DNA of 64,000 nt from Candidatus Altimarinota bacterium (lineage in GTDB: Bacteria > Cyanobacteriota > Cyanobacteriia > Cyanobacteriales > Microcystaceae): positions 27,401-91,400 of the forward strand of contig JAAUUT010000008.1 in assembly GCA_012031035.1 (NCBI GenBank). Reading direction: 5' to 3'. Below, piece by piece: positions 55,030-64,000 of this stretch. The position numbers and the translations under genes were made by a program. Within the stretch, counting starts at the first letter, position 1. The number at the start of each line of letters is the position of its first letter. A model generated the notes under the pieces. That model worked only from the letters and a program-made list of their open reading frames with translations. It made no database searches and was not told where the DNA came from.

Positions 55030-57366
55030 CTATTCTTTGCGATCGCTATAGTAATGGCTGTAGTAGTAACTATAGTAATACGAACCAGAACCGCTACGAG
55101 TAACGCCGTTGGCAACCAAACCAAGAATTGGAACCTGAGCGAGTTTTAATTGATCGATACAGTTTTTGACAGCCGAACGGTCGGTTTTACTCAATCTTGC
55201 CACCAAAACAATCCCGTTGGTCGCTGCTGCCAAAATGCGACCGTCAGCAAACCCTAAAACGGGTGGCGTATCGTAAATAATCAGATCGAACCAGCCTTTT
55301 TGTTTTAACTCTTCCATCACTTGTTGCATTCGTTTGGAAGCCAACAATCGGGTAGGATCGGGAGGAATATCTCCCGCCGTTATGACAGATAGATTTTCCC
55401 ATTGCGGCACGGGTTGAATCGCTTCTTCAAGAGCCAATCCAGTTGCGAGGATATTACTTAACCCCTGTCCGTTTTCGATACCGAGACGGTGATGTACTTG
55501 CGGTCGTCGCAAATCAGCATCCACGATGAGAACGCGCTGTCCCATCGCTGCGGCGGCTTGAGCTAAGTTGCTAGAAATGGTCGATTTTCCGTCTCCTGGT
55601 TCTGCGGAACTCACGACAAATGAGTTAAACGCATAATCAGAGCCGAGCAGTCGAATATTGGTATTGAGAGAGCGGAATGCCTCCAAGAAACCCGATGTCT
55701 TGTAGCCGTTGCGTTGATGCTCTTTGCCGTTACTGTTACCATCAAAAGATTCAACATCAAGGCGACTATTGCCAATTTGTAACTTTGGCAAATTGATTTC
55801 CATGACCTTCTCGATGCTCTGAAGGTCTTTTTGTAAGGGAATAGCACCCAAAAAAGGCAGCTTGGTTGCATCTTTGAGTTCTTCGGTCGAGTGAAAGACA
55901 GGATCGAGTCGTTCTGCTAAGAAAGCGGCTCCCAGTCCCAAGATTACGCCAGCGACTAAACCCAGTGCAATATTCCTAACGGGTTTGGGAGAGACGGCAT
56001 CTTCTTTCAATTCTGGCTTAGCAATTAACTTCCAAGGAACGACTTTCTGAGCGCCATCGATTTGAAGTTTTTCTTGCGCTTCTAAGAATCGATTTAAGCT
56101 TTCGGTTTCTACCGTTAGTTCTCGTTGCAATTCGGTATACTCACGAGCCAAAATTGGCATCTGCCTAATTTGACTCTTTAAGGTCGCTATTTGTTGCTCT
56201 AGCGCCATGCGCCGAATTTGCAAGATTTGACCTTCATTGGCGGCTTTAACGAACATTTGATTGAGTTCTAGGCGTAGCGTGCTAGGAGATGCCAGCGAAG
56301 GGGTATTTTGAACGACTCCCGACAATCGATTGCCCAAAACTTTTTGAGCTTCTACCTGAAGCAGGGGTAATAGATTATCTCGTTTTTCTTTGAGGGTTTG
56401 AATAATTGGCGTACTATCAGTAAAACGAGAGGTTTCCTTTGCTAGTTCGAGTTCTACTTCTTGGAGTTGGTTGAGCAAATTTTGATAGCGAGGCGATTCG
56501 CTGAGATAGCTGGCTGCGATCGCTTGATCGGGATTCAAACCGATTTGTTGTTCTAAAATTTTATAGAGCGAGTTCGTTTCGTTGAGTTGAACTTGGGTGT
56601 CAAAATATTTTTCTTCTAACTGGCTGAGTTGTTCGGCAAGTTGTTCGGATTGTTGTTCGGGGTCGAGGAGATTGTATCGCTGTCGGAACTGTTGCAGTTG
56701 TTTTTCTCTGAGTTGCACTTGTTTGCGCAATCTGGGCAACTGTTCTTGAACGAAGTCAATTCCTTGATTGACTTCAGTTTTGCGCTCGTCTAAAGAATAT
56801 TTGAGATAAGCTTCTGAAAGAAGACCCAGGATGTACTCTATTTTCTCGCGATCGACATCCTCATAGGTAATTTCTAAAATTTTGGTTTCATCGACTTGAC
56901 TAATTTTTAAAGGCGATTTCTTTTCAGAAAAAAACTCTTTGTAATCAAAGTCGGGATATTTGCGGAGAATCTCTTCGATAATGGGTCTTAAAATACTAGG
57001 ACTGCGCAAGACCTCAATTTGAGTTTCATAATCTATCTTGTCGCTCATCCCCAACCCTTCGAGCAGCATTTGATCTTCCGATAGAGTAGGATTATCTTCA
57101 ATCGGTTTGCCAACTAGAAGTTGAAATTTACCTTCATAGGATGGGGTTTTCGTAAACGTCCAGACACCAATCAGAGCCGTCAGACCAATAGCGACTGCTG
57201 CTATCAAGCGGCTGCGATGTTTGACAATCGACCACAACTGGCGAATATTAATTTCTTCGTCATTTTCTTGATAGCTTTGAGTTGTAATAACGGGTTGCGA
57301 ATATATATGAGTCCCGTTATCCTGGCTCCTAAATACTGGAAATTGTGTAATAGCTTTGTCCTCCAT
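55030..57366 (-). CDS. Polysaccharide co-polymerase/tyrosine autokinase (Wzc/BY-kinase)
   Basis: A 778-residue protein. A Wzz-type domain with helices at about 53-70 and 460-480 encloses a coiled-coil extracytoplasmic part (residues 180-440). The C-terminal BY-kinase holds Walker A SAEPGDGKSTISSNLAQ, the Walker A' motif VLIVDADLRRPQVHHRLG and IIYDTPPVLGFADG. It ends in a Tyr cluster (SYYYSYYYSHYYSD) of the kind that is autophosphorylated to set chain length. It follows the Wza-type gene by about 95 bases, so the two likely form one export unit. Confidence 0.92.
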   Translation of the reverse strand: MEDKAITQFPVFRSQDNGTHIYSQPVITTQSYQENDEEINIRQLWSIVKHRSRLIAAVAIGLTALIGVWTFTKTPSYEGKFQLLVGKPIEDNPTLSEDQMLLEGLGMSDKIDYETQIEVLRSPSILRPIIEEILRKYPDFDYKEFFSEKKSPLKISQVDETKILEITYEDVDREKIEYILGLLSEAYLKYSLDERKTEVNQGIDFVQEQLPRLRKQVQLREKQLQQFRQRYNLLDPEQQSEQLAEQLSQLEEKYFDTQVQLNETNSLYKILEQQIGLNPDQAIAASYLSESPRYQNLLNQLQEVELELAKETSRFTDSTPIIQTLKEKRDNLLPLLQVEAQKVLGNRLSGVVQNTPSLASPSTLRLELNQMFVKAANEGQILQIRRMALEQQIATLKSQIRQMPILAREYTELQRELTVETESLNRFLEAQEKLQIDGAQKVVPWKLIAKPELKEDAVSPKPVRNIALGLVAGVILGLGAAFLAERLDPVFHSTEELKDATKLPFLGAIPLQKDLQSIEKVMEINLPKLQIGNSRLDVESFDGNSNGKEHQRNGYKTSGFLEAFRSLNTNIRLLGSDYAFNSFVVSSAEPGDGKSTISSNLAQAAAAMGQRVLIVDADLRRPQVHHRLGIENGQGLSNILATGLALEEAIQPVPQWENLSVITAGDIPPDPTRLLASKRMQQVMEELKQKGWFDLIIYDTPPVLGFADGRILAAATNGIVLVARLSKTDRSAVKNCIDQLKLAQVPILGLVANGVTRSGSGSYYYSYYYSHYYSDRKE

Positions 57367-57461
57367 CCTCCTTCCTCCTCACCTTGTTGCTAAATTAATA
57401 CTGATTCGATCTGTCTGACTCATTTGCTCAAATCTTAAAACAATTTTCTAAAAATAAAAGA

Positions 57462-58919
57462 TTAAAATCCTAATAGATTAACAAGATTTACAATGCCAAA
57501 AAGCGAGCCAAAAGGCGCTAAAATGCTTCCGAGCGTATCTGTTGTGGAAGCTAAGCCGGAACGGTTGATGACAACGACATCGTTATTACGCAAAGTTGGA
57601 TTTTGCTCTTCATCAATTCCTTGAGAAAGATCGATTTCAATTTCTCTTTTGGTAACTGTCCCGTTAGGGTTAAGGCGAATCAACTCGACCGTGCTTTTAT
57701 CTGCTCGTCTGTCGTCGAAGCCGCCTGCTGCCAAAATCCCTTGATTGAGAGGGGTATTGGGAGGAATTTCAACAACTCCTGGTTGTTTGACTTCTCCGAC
57801 CACATTGACGCGAATAGTAGCAGGTGAAAAGCTGGCCGCAGCTAGAGATTCGGATTCTTTTGGGTCTAGAGCTTGGGCGGTGGGAATAATAATGGTATCT
57901 CCATCCTGCAAAATAATATCTTTATCGATGTCGCCTGACTGAAGCAACGCCCATAAATCTACATCTATAGTTTGTTGGGTTCCCATGCGCGTAAAACGAC
58001 GTACTTGTATGTTGCGAATATTAGCTAAAGGTTTTACTCCTCCTGCTTGTTGAATAGCTCTACTTAACCTTGGTAACTCAAGTCGAGTTCGGTTATTAGC
58101 TACGTTGTTGGTTCTTTCTGGCGTGATTTTGTAAGAACCCGGACGATAGACTTCTCCGACAACAGCAACGTTGAGTTCCCTATCGGCTTGGATGCCAAAG
58201 TTAGCATCGGCGAGTTGGCGAATTTCGTTATGATCGATTTGTTCTTTAGTAGGGATGATGATGGTATCTCCATCTCTGAGCGTGATGTTTTGGCTTTGGT
58301 TGCCTTCCTGTAGTAATTCGATCATATTTAACGTCAAGACTTGTTGCTTGCCTTGAAGAAATCGCCGAATTTGGACTTGGCTTACATCAGCTGTGGCGGT
58401 AATTCCGCCTGCTTGTTGAATGAGATCGGTGACGGAGGGAAATTTTCCTTTTTCATCTAAGGGAACGGTATAGGAACCCGGACTGGTCACTTCTCCTGAG
58501 ATGGCAACTTTGAGCGGACGCGGGGCCAGTAATCCAACTGTGACCACCGGACGCTTGAGATATTCGGTATAGTTTTGTGCGAGTAATGCACCGAGTTGGG
58601 GCATTGTCAATCCTTCGACTTTGAGATTTCCTACTAAGGGAAAGCTTATCGTGCCATCGACAAGGACTAAAAATTCTCCGCTAAATTCTGGCACCTGGAA
58701 AATATCGACGCGAATGCGATCGCCTGCTCCTAGTGTATATTCAGTTTCGGGTGATGAGGAAGCAATCTGTGATGAAGACGGTACATCGGCGGCGGCAACT
58801 GGCTGTTTGGCATAAACGGGGAGTGACCCAGATGATGCTAGCACCATTAAAGTAGCAATTGTAGAAGCTTTAAGGCTTATAACGCTAAAAATTTGACGCG
58901 AGTTCTGATTGAACACCAT
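57462..58919 (-). CDS. Polysaccharide export protein (Wza/GumB-like, SLBB domains)
   Basis: A 485-residue exported protein if started at the ATG at 58919, where a signal peptide follows directly (ending near PVYAKQ); a TTG at 59003 would add 28 residues. The Poly_export domain reads YTLGAGDRIRVDIFQVPEFS, followed by four SLBB-type segments (VAISGEVTSPGSY, VAVVGEVYRPGSY, VNVVGEVKQPGVV, each before a QAGG or AAGG). It forms the outer-membrane or periplasmic channel for surface polysaccharide with the BY-kinase. Confidence 0.9.
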   Translation of the reverse strand: MVFNQNSRQIFSVISLKASTIATLMVLASSGSLPVYAKQPVAAADVPSSSQIASSSPETEYTLGAGDRIRVDIFQVPEFSGEFLVLVDGTISFPLVGNLKVEGLTMPQLGALLAQNYTEYLKRPVVTVGLLAPRPLKVAISGEVTSPGSYTVPLDEKGKFPSVTDLIQQAGGITATADVSQVQIRRFLQGKQQVLTLNMIELLQEGNQSQNITLRDGDTIIIPTKEQIDHNEIRQLADANFGIQADRELNVAVVGEVYRPGSYKITPERTNNVANNRTRLELPRLSRAIQQAGGVKPLANIRNIQVRRFTRMGTQQTIDVDLWALLQSGDIDKDIILQDGDTIIIPTAQALDPKESESLAAASFSPATIRVNVVGEVKQPGVVEIPPNTPLNQGILAAGGFDDRRADKSTVELIRLNPNGTVTKREIEIDLSQGIDEEQNPTLRNNDVVVINRSGLASTTDTLGSILAPFGSLFGIVNLVNLLGF

Positions 58920-59087
58920 TTTTTTTACAAACCACGAGCCAGACAACAATTGATTCAAGCTTAGCAATTCAAAGAATAAGATTTCGATTACTTTAACAGC
59001 CAATTAAAGCACGTTCGAGCGATAATCGCCAAGTAATTTTATTGGTTTGCACCAGAAGTTTATATACTATCGTGTAGCTGAAGACTT

Positions 59088-59351
59088 ATGCCAAACAAAC
59101 AAAAGTTTGCTCACTTATTGGGATCGAAGTGGACTGCCAAACAAACTACTTGGGGTTGGAGACATTTTCAAGTTATCAACCGACGAGAGGAAGGTCAATG
59201 GGTTTTTGCAGAAATGGTTGCTTCTTGCGATCCAAAAGTTCGTTTTTGGATTAATGCCAAACAGCTTAAAGATAGATCTTTATGGCAATCAGGTTGGCAA
59301 ACATTAGCTCAAATGAATCAATCCGAAGAAGACCATGAGTTTGATTATTAA
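59088..59351 (+). CDS. TIGR02450 family Trp-rich protein
   Basis: An 87-residue protein with six Trp residues: KFAHLLGSKWTAKQTTWGWR, HFQVINRREEGQWVFAEMVA, RFWINAKQLKDRSLWQSGW. The family of this pattern is called TIGR02450 and its role is unknown. The ends of this gene and the antiporter gene overlap by four bases tail to tail. Confidence 0.85.
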   Translation: MPNKQKFAHLLGSKWTAKQTTWGWRHFQVINRREEGQWVFAEMVASCDPKVRFWINAKQLKDRSLWQSGWQTLAQMNQSEEDHEFDY

Positions 59352-60922
59352 GAATTATCAATTGTCTCCTTGGTCTTTTCCCAAATATCTTGAAGTAAGG
59401 GAGAAAGGTTCGTATTTAAGCGTCCAGAACGAATATATTCGGCATAAGTATCGGCTTCAATTTCTAAAAGTTGTTCGCGTAACTGTTCTGTATCGATCTC
59501 CCGCAATTGGGCATATTCTGTTTGTAATTTCTGGATGTTAGTTTCTACTGTCTCTAGCTGAGTTTTAATTAATTCTTTCTCTTGGCTATACAGTTTGGGA
59601 TCGATCCCCGCCGAGGTATTGAGTTGAGCAAGATAAGCTAAAACTCGTTGGAGGGCAACTCGACGAGCTAGTAATTCTGAATATTCTTGGCGCGGGCGAT
59701 CGCCAATTAAATTCAATTTTTCGAGCAACCATTTTGTTGTCAATCCTTGAAACAATAACGTAAATAAAACTACGCCAAAAACTGTCTCGATAATTTCTTG
59801 TCTTTCTATTAAAATAGCGGGGGCACTTAAGGCTAGCGCGATCGAAACAGAGCCTCTCAATCCCGACCACCACAAAACAGTTTGTTCGCTTACAGTAATT
59901 TGGGTTTTAGCGAGCCAATTACTCAAAAAACTCAATCCGTAAATGGAGAGCGATCGCGTAACAATAACAGCAGAGATTGCTATAAAAATTAAGTCTAAAT
60001 TATCGCTCAAACTTGAGATTTTAATCTGGTCGCCAATCAACAAAAAGACAATTGAATTAACAAAAAATGCTAAAAATTCCCAGAACTCTGAAACTAACAA
60101 GCGCGTGCGCGGATTCATGCCAACTCGCGAACCAAAATTGCCTAAAATTAGACCAACTGTAACCACGCCAATTACACCCGAACCGCCTAATTCTTCAGTA
60201 ATAATATAACTTCCATAAGCAGAAACTAAGGTTAGAGATTGTTCTACTAAGGGTTGATCGAGGCGTTGAGTCAGATAAGAAATACCAAACCCAACCAAAC
60301 ATCCCATTCCAACACCGATACCTACAAAAGTGAAGAAGCGTGCTACCGTTGTTGCTAAAGAAACGTCGTTGATACCTTGTACGATTTCTACTAATAAAAC
60401 AAAGGCAACAACTGCTACGCCATCATTAAATAAGCTTTCTCCTTCCATCAACGTAGAAAGTTGTTTTCCTGCCCCAACTTCTCGAAATAAAGCGACCACA
60501 GAAACCGGGTCTGTAGTAGCAAGACTTGCCCCAATTAATAAGGCGGTAATTAATGATAAAGCAGTAAACTGATTGAGTGCAAAGGCAATTCCTAATACAG
60601 AAATAAATACGCCAAAGATGGCAAAAAGAGTGACGGGAAACCAATTTGCTTTCAAGTCTCGCCAGCGAACATTCCAGGCGGCTTCAAACAATAAAGGAGG
60701 CAGAAAAATTTCGAGTATTAATTCTGGCGATAAATTAATTAATCGAATATCAATAAAGGCTAAAGCAAGTCCGACAATAACCAGCAATAAAGTATAGGGA
60801 ATTTGACGAAACCAACTAAAAATACGAGAAACAGTAGTAACGCTTAATGATACTGAAAGCACGATAAGAAACTGTTCCAGACTTTGCTTAATTGCAATGT
60901 CTGATGCGGATTCTATACTCAT
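59348..60922 (-). CDS. Na+/H+ antiporter, CPA1/NhaP type
   Basis: A 524-residue membrane protein with about twelve helices in the first 400 residues. The transport core is shown by ATDPVSVVALFREVG and EGESLFNDGVAVVAF, which hold the conserved ND pair of CPA1 antiporters. The C-terminal 120 residues are a hydrophilic coiled-coil tail. It exchanges Na+ or K+ for protons at the plasma or thylakoid membrane. The direction of transport and partners cannot be set. Confidence 0.92.
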   Translation of the reverse strand: MSIESASDIAIKQSLEQFLIVLSVSLSVTTVSRIFSWFRQIPYTLLLVIVGLALAFIDIRLINLSPELILEIFLPPLLFEAAWNVRWRDLKANWFPVTLFAIFGVFISVLGIAFALNQFTALSLITALLIGASLATTDPVSVVALFREVGAGKQLSTLMEGESLFNDGVAVVAFVLLVEIVQGINDVSLATTVARFFTFVGIGVGMGCLVGFGISYLTQRLDQPLVEQSLTLVSAYGSYIITEELGGSGVIGVVTVGLILGNFGSRVGMNPRTRLLVSEFWEFLAFFVNSIVFLLIGDQIKISSLSDNLDLIFIAISAVIVTRSLSIYGLSFLSNWLAKTQITVSEQTVLWWSGLRGSVSIALALSAPAILIERQEIIETVFGVVLFTLLFQGLTTKWLLEKLNLIGDRPRQEYSELLARRVALQRVLAYLAQLNTSAGIDPKLYSQEKELIKTQLETVETNIQKLQTEYAQLREIDTEQLREQLLEIEADTYAEYIRSGRLNTNLSPLLQDIWEKTKETIDNS

Positions 60923-61029
60923 TAAATAACCCCAAATAGATTGATGGCGATCGCCAATTTATATTTAAAAAATGAAAACAACCCAAACTAGGATTGAGGG
61001 TTGTAGTTGTTGGTAAAAAATTTGAATTG

Positions 61030-61076
61030 AAAAAGCGATCGCGATCGCTACTTTTAAGATATCGCGATCGCTTTTT
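61030..61076. other. Perfect 16-pair hairpin built from HIP1 sites
   Basis: AAAAAGCGATCGCGAT and ATCGCGATCGCTTTTT pair perfectly around a 15-base loop. The A and T ends would make a two-way terminator, but it lies upstream of both divergent neighbours. A smaller hairpin ACAACCC...GGGTTGT lies at 60979-61006. Confidence 0.65.
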
Positions 61077-61124
61077 GAGTTTTTGTAAGAACTACAATAA
61101 AAACAAGTTAAAAATCGACAACCG

Positions 61125-61322
61125 ATGTACATGGTTAAAGTATCTAACGACCCTTTACAGCCAAATCCTTTTACAACTTATCGAGATCCAAAAACGGGGA
61201 CGTGGATTGTTGTTAAAGCAGCATCCTACCCAGAGCGATATTCTAATATAGACTCGCCCGAAAATCTCAAACCCTACAATAGCGAATGGCTACTTTCTGG
61301 ACTAGAGAAAGTACAATCCTAG
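61125..61322 (+). CDS. Conserved small cyanobacterial protein
   Basis: A 65-residue soluble protein: VKVSNDPLQPNPFTTYRDPK, TGTWIVVKAASYPERYSN. The compact start with no ribosome site could be at 61125 or at the ATG at 61131. Short proteins of this pattern are common in cyanobacteria, but I cannot name the family. It is close to the hairpin at 61030. Confidence 0.6.
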   Translation: MYMVKVSNDPLQPNPFTTYRDPKTGTWIVVKAASYPERYSNIDSPENLKPYNSEWLLSGLEKVQS

Positions 61323-61368
61323 CCTGAAAGCTCGATTATATAAAATCTATAATCTCATTTCCTGACGC

Positions 61369-63011
61369 TCAATTTCGCGCAATCGTCCAGAAAGGGAACG
61401 TCTGAGAGGGATTGATAGTCACTCCATTAATGCCATTTTTGGCAAAAGCGTAATCTTTAGTTTGCCACAGAGGAATATAAGGAACATCTCGTGCCAGCAT
61501 ATCCTGGATTTGAGCAAAAATAGCTTTTCGTTTGTCTGGATTCTGTTCTTGTCGCTGTTGTTCGATTAATTGATTGACGCGATCGCTATAATAAGACGAA
61601 CCCTGATTTTGAGGGCCGCCTTCCTCGCATCCTTTTACGTCTGTACCTTTGGCGCAGTGGAGTAAGGGATAAACAAAGTTATCGGCATCTAAAAAATCGG
61701 GATACCAATTAGAAAACGAGGTTTGATAGATACCTTGACTGACATAGCCAAAAAAAGCAGTCCGGGCAATGCTATTCGGTTCAAATTGAATCGCCCCGTC
61801 TAAATCGCGTTTGGCGATCGCCTTGAGAATAGCAGTAACAATACTGAAATTTACTGAACTCGAAGCGTGCCACAATTCTACTGTAACGGGATTAGCAGCC
61901 GAATAGCCTGCTTCGGCGAGAAATTGCTTGACTTTATCTAAATTACGATCGCCATAAACTTCGTCAAAAACGGGTTTATAGACATCAAAAGTTTTAGGAA
62001 TCAGACTATAAACGGGTTCCCCTTGTCCTTGCAAAACGCGATCGATTAAAAACGGGCGATCGATTAAAGAAGCAATTGCTCTCGAATGACTCTTTGTTTA
62101 GTCGGTTCGAGATTGATATTTAAGGCCATAAAATTAACCGCACTACCCAGCGTTTCGATCGCTTGCCAACTGCCACTCGTTGCCCCTTCTTGCAACTTTT
62201 TAATCTGTTGGGGAACGAGAGATTGATAAGCGACATCTACCGCACCACTGCGAAAGGCATTATATAAATTGGCAGGATTGCCGACATAGATTTGTAAGTC
62301 GATACCTTGATTTTTGGGTTTTTCGCCCCAGTAGCGATCGAAAGCTTCTAAACGCAATGAATTGCTTTTATATTGAACTAATTTATAAGGCCCCGTGCCG
62401 ACAAATTTCATCGGATTAAATTTACCCGCACCAATTTCGTAAGCTTGGGGGGAAATGGCACAAGCGCCAGGATAAGCAAGTAATGAGGGAAAAGCTGCAA
62501 ACGGTTGTTTGATTTTAAGCGTAATTTCGTATTCTCCCGTCGCTTCTATTCCTGTAATGGTATCTGACAATAAAAACGAGGGTTCGCCGCCATTTTCAAT
62601 GAAGCGTTTGAGAGAGAATACCATCGCTTCGGCATTAAATGGAGTCCCATCGTGAAAAATCGCGCCTTGTCGTAAAGGAATGGTATAAGTTAAACCATCC
62701 TCGCTGACTTTGGGCATAGCAGTTGCTAATTTTGGTTCTAAATCGGTAGTACCGACTTTGTAGGTATAAAGCGTATCGCCTAGATTATAAATAACCATTA
62801 ACCCAGCGAGTTCGTAGCTGTCGGCGGGATCGAGGGTGCGCGGTTGTAGTGTCGTTCCGATAGTAATGCGATCGCGATTATTGTTCGTCGTTTGCACCTG
62901 GAGAGAACTTTGCTCTCGGTTGCAACCTACAGCGAGGGTAAAACAAAGTAAAACTAAAGCAAGAAGTTGTCCCAGCTTGCGCCACTGTTTCAAGAAAGCA
63001 GAAATTTTCAT
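61369..63011 (-). pseudogene. Family 5 (oligopeptide/nickel-type) substrate-binding protein, frameshifted
   Basis: The ATG at 63011 opens a lipoprotein signal ending LAVGC, then GTTLQPRTLDPADSYELAGL and GAIFHDGTPFNAEAMVFSLK of family 5 binding proteins, and stops at 62064. The remainder lies in another frame: IASLIDRPFLIDRVLQGQGE, FLAEAGYSAANPVTVELWHA and RKAIFAQIQDMLARDVPYIP to 61369. Adding one G in CGAGAGCAATTG near 62086 joins them (REAIASLID) into 547 residues, normal for the family. No permease gene is adjacent. Either a decayed import protein or a sequence error. Confidence 0.85.
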
Positions 63012-63459
63012 TATCTATTCGCGTTCGTCTGGTTCGGTTGTTCCTATGGCAATAATATATGGTTGCGTTCGTCTGAATGAATTAGCTTTTATTGAATGCT
63101 GACGTGTACATACAGGATTATGAGCCAGTCTGTGCTAAAAAATTATGAGGATATGCGATCGCTAGTTTCTTGAAATCACACAGCGATTTGTGACAAAATG
63201 CGAGGAATTAAAACTCTGCTATAAACTGACACGCATTTAAATTAGGATTTTTGAAGTCTAGAACTCTTGCGCCAAGGCTTATTGGCACTCAAAATAAATC
63301 CCTAACAGCTTATACCAGTTCTTTATGAACGCGCACTAAATAGGAACCCCCTGTAGTCCCCCTTGGTAAGCTTACAAGGGTAGGTTTTTTACAAAGGGAG
63401 AAGTAAAAGCTCAATTAAGAGGTAAAAGTAAAACAGAAGTAAATGGCAACTTGTCACAG
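63012..63459. other. Spacer before the transposase, with GC-rich palindrome
   Basis: CCCCCTTGGTAAGCTTACAAGGG at about 63358-63380 is a palindrome related in its ends to the C/G-rich block in the receptor gene. The transposase frame is open back to about 63380 but lacks a start. No gene is seen. Confidence 0.4.
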
Positions 63460-64000
63460 ATGAAATTAAATCAACATCTTAAAGAATGGAAACAAACTGT
63501 TAGCTATAGATTTCCGCAATTGAGTTTACCTCAAGTTTCAGGATTAGCAACATGGAGTTTTGGGATGGTGATGACAAGATCGAGCAGTTTAACAAGAGTT
63601 TCGCATTTAATTGCCAAGTTGAATCAAGAACAAGAAAACACAGTACGTCAAAGATTGAAAGAATGGTACAAAGAAGGACTTGCCAAAGCCAAAAAAGGCA
63701 ATAAAAGAGTATCCCTGGAAGTCAAAGACTGTTTTGCTTCATTAGTGCGATGGATTGTCGAGTTGTTACCATCGACAACTCAAGAATTACCGATAGCCTT
63801 AGATGCTACTAGCATTGGAGCTAACTTTACAGTTCTCTCAATCAATTGGTTAATTCTCACCGATTTTCAAGCAACTGATGTTGATATTAGTTGGTATAGA
63901 TTTCGCTGCTGGATTGAATGTTCTTACCGAGATCTCAAAAGTGATGGCTGGCAATGGCAGAAAACTCGCTTGCGACAACCAGACCGAGCCGAACGGCACT
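63460..64000 (+). pseudogene. IS4-like transposase with internal deletion, cut by window edge
   Basis: The frame opens MKLNQHLKEWKQTVSYRFPQ and carries the first catalytic Asp in ELPIALDATSIGANFTVLS. Family members then continue with a catalytic core of about 150 residues including a second Asp, but here the sequence jumps directly to WIECSYRDLKSDGWQWQK, the region of the catalytic Glu. The core is deleted, so this copy cannot be active. It runs off the window end. Confidence 0.75.

Noticed and set aside
58920..59003. TTG start of the Wza-type gene
   Set aside because: The ATG at 58919 is followed by a proper signal peptide; the TTG adds an unrelated hydrophobic stretch.

Overview
The window is from a cyanobacterium. 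The evidence is photosystem I psaE, a fused thiO-thiG gene, several cyanobacteria-restricted families (DUF1830, DUF3155, DUF4079, DUF6391, DUF928, TIGR02450, a CCB1-like cytochrome b6f assembly factor), and the HIP1 octamer GCGATCGC scattered through genes and spacers. Heptamer short tandem repeats are also common. Genus cannot be set from sequence alone; a unicellular or pleurocapsalean relative is only a guess.

Layout. (1) 1-13.6 kb: housekeeping and small conserved genes: partial yraN, pentapeptide protein, alpha/beta hydrolase, a DUF433/DUF5615 pair, thiOG, a hicA/hicB pair, DUF4079, DUF1830, a cobalamin-type radical SAM enzyme, mutM, psaE, DUF6391, argJ. (2) 13.7-19.8 kb: a decaying ferric-siderophore uptake locus: a truncated and an intact substrate-binding protein, an AMIN/TonB-dependent receptor broken by a GC-rich palindrome and a frameshift, and a frameshifted PchR-type AraC regulator. 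(3) 20.2-27.2 kb: a DUF6208 gene, then a two-gene type I secretion unit whose ATPase carries a cyclic-nucleotide-binding domain and whose HlyD adaptor carries a receiver domain, then tRNA-Val(GAC). (4) 27.4-42.4 kb, all minus strand: an SLH/DUF3747 protein, then a glycan assembly and export cluster running rfbF, GT2, SDR, C-methyltransferase, GT4, GT4, GT2, two paralogous methyltransferases, a small unknown gene and an ABC exporter. (5) 42.4-49.2 kb: two paralogous LuxR-type regulators around an unknown gene, a CHASE2-GGDEF-EAL protein and a divergent DUF928 protein. (6) 49.2-54.3 kb: DAHP synthase, M20 amidohydrolase, histidine kinase, DUF3155. (7) 54.3-60.9 kb: CCB1-like factor, BY-kinase/Wzc and Wza-type export protein, TIGR02450 protein, Na+/H+ antiporter. 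(8) 61-64 kb: small conserved protein, frameshifted oligopeptide-type binding protein and an internally deleted transposase running off the end.

Functional links. The rfbF-to-ABC cluster and the Wzc/Wza pair together suggest surface polysaccharide synthesis and export. The secretion pair is the most unusual system: both partners carry signal-input domains (cNMP-binding on the ATPase, phospho-receiver on the adaptor), which points to post-translational control of protein export.

A second theme is gene decay. At least six genes are broken by one-base length changes, mostly in homopolymers, and one by a CAA-to-TAA stop. These lie almost entirely in accessory genes (toxin-antitoxin-like, siderophore, binding proteins), while all the long conserved genes are intact. 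That favours real decay, but sequencing error cannot be excluded from sequence alone.
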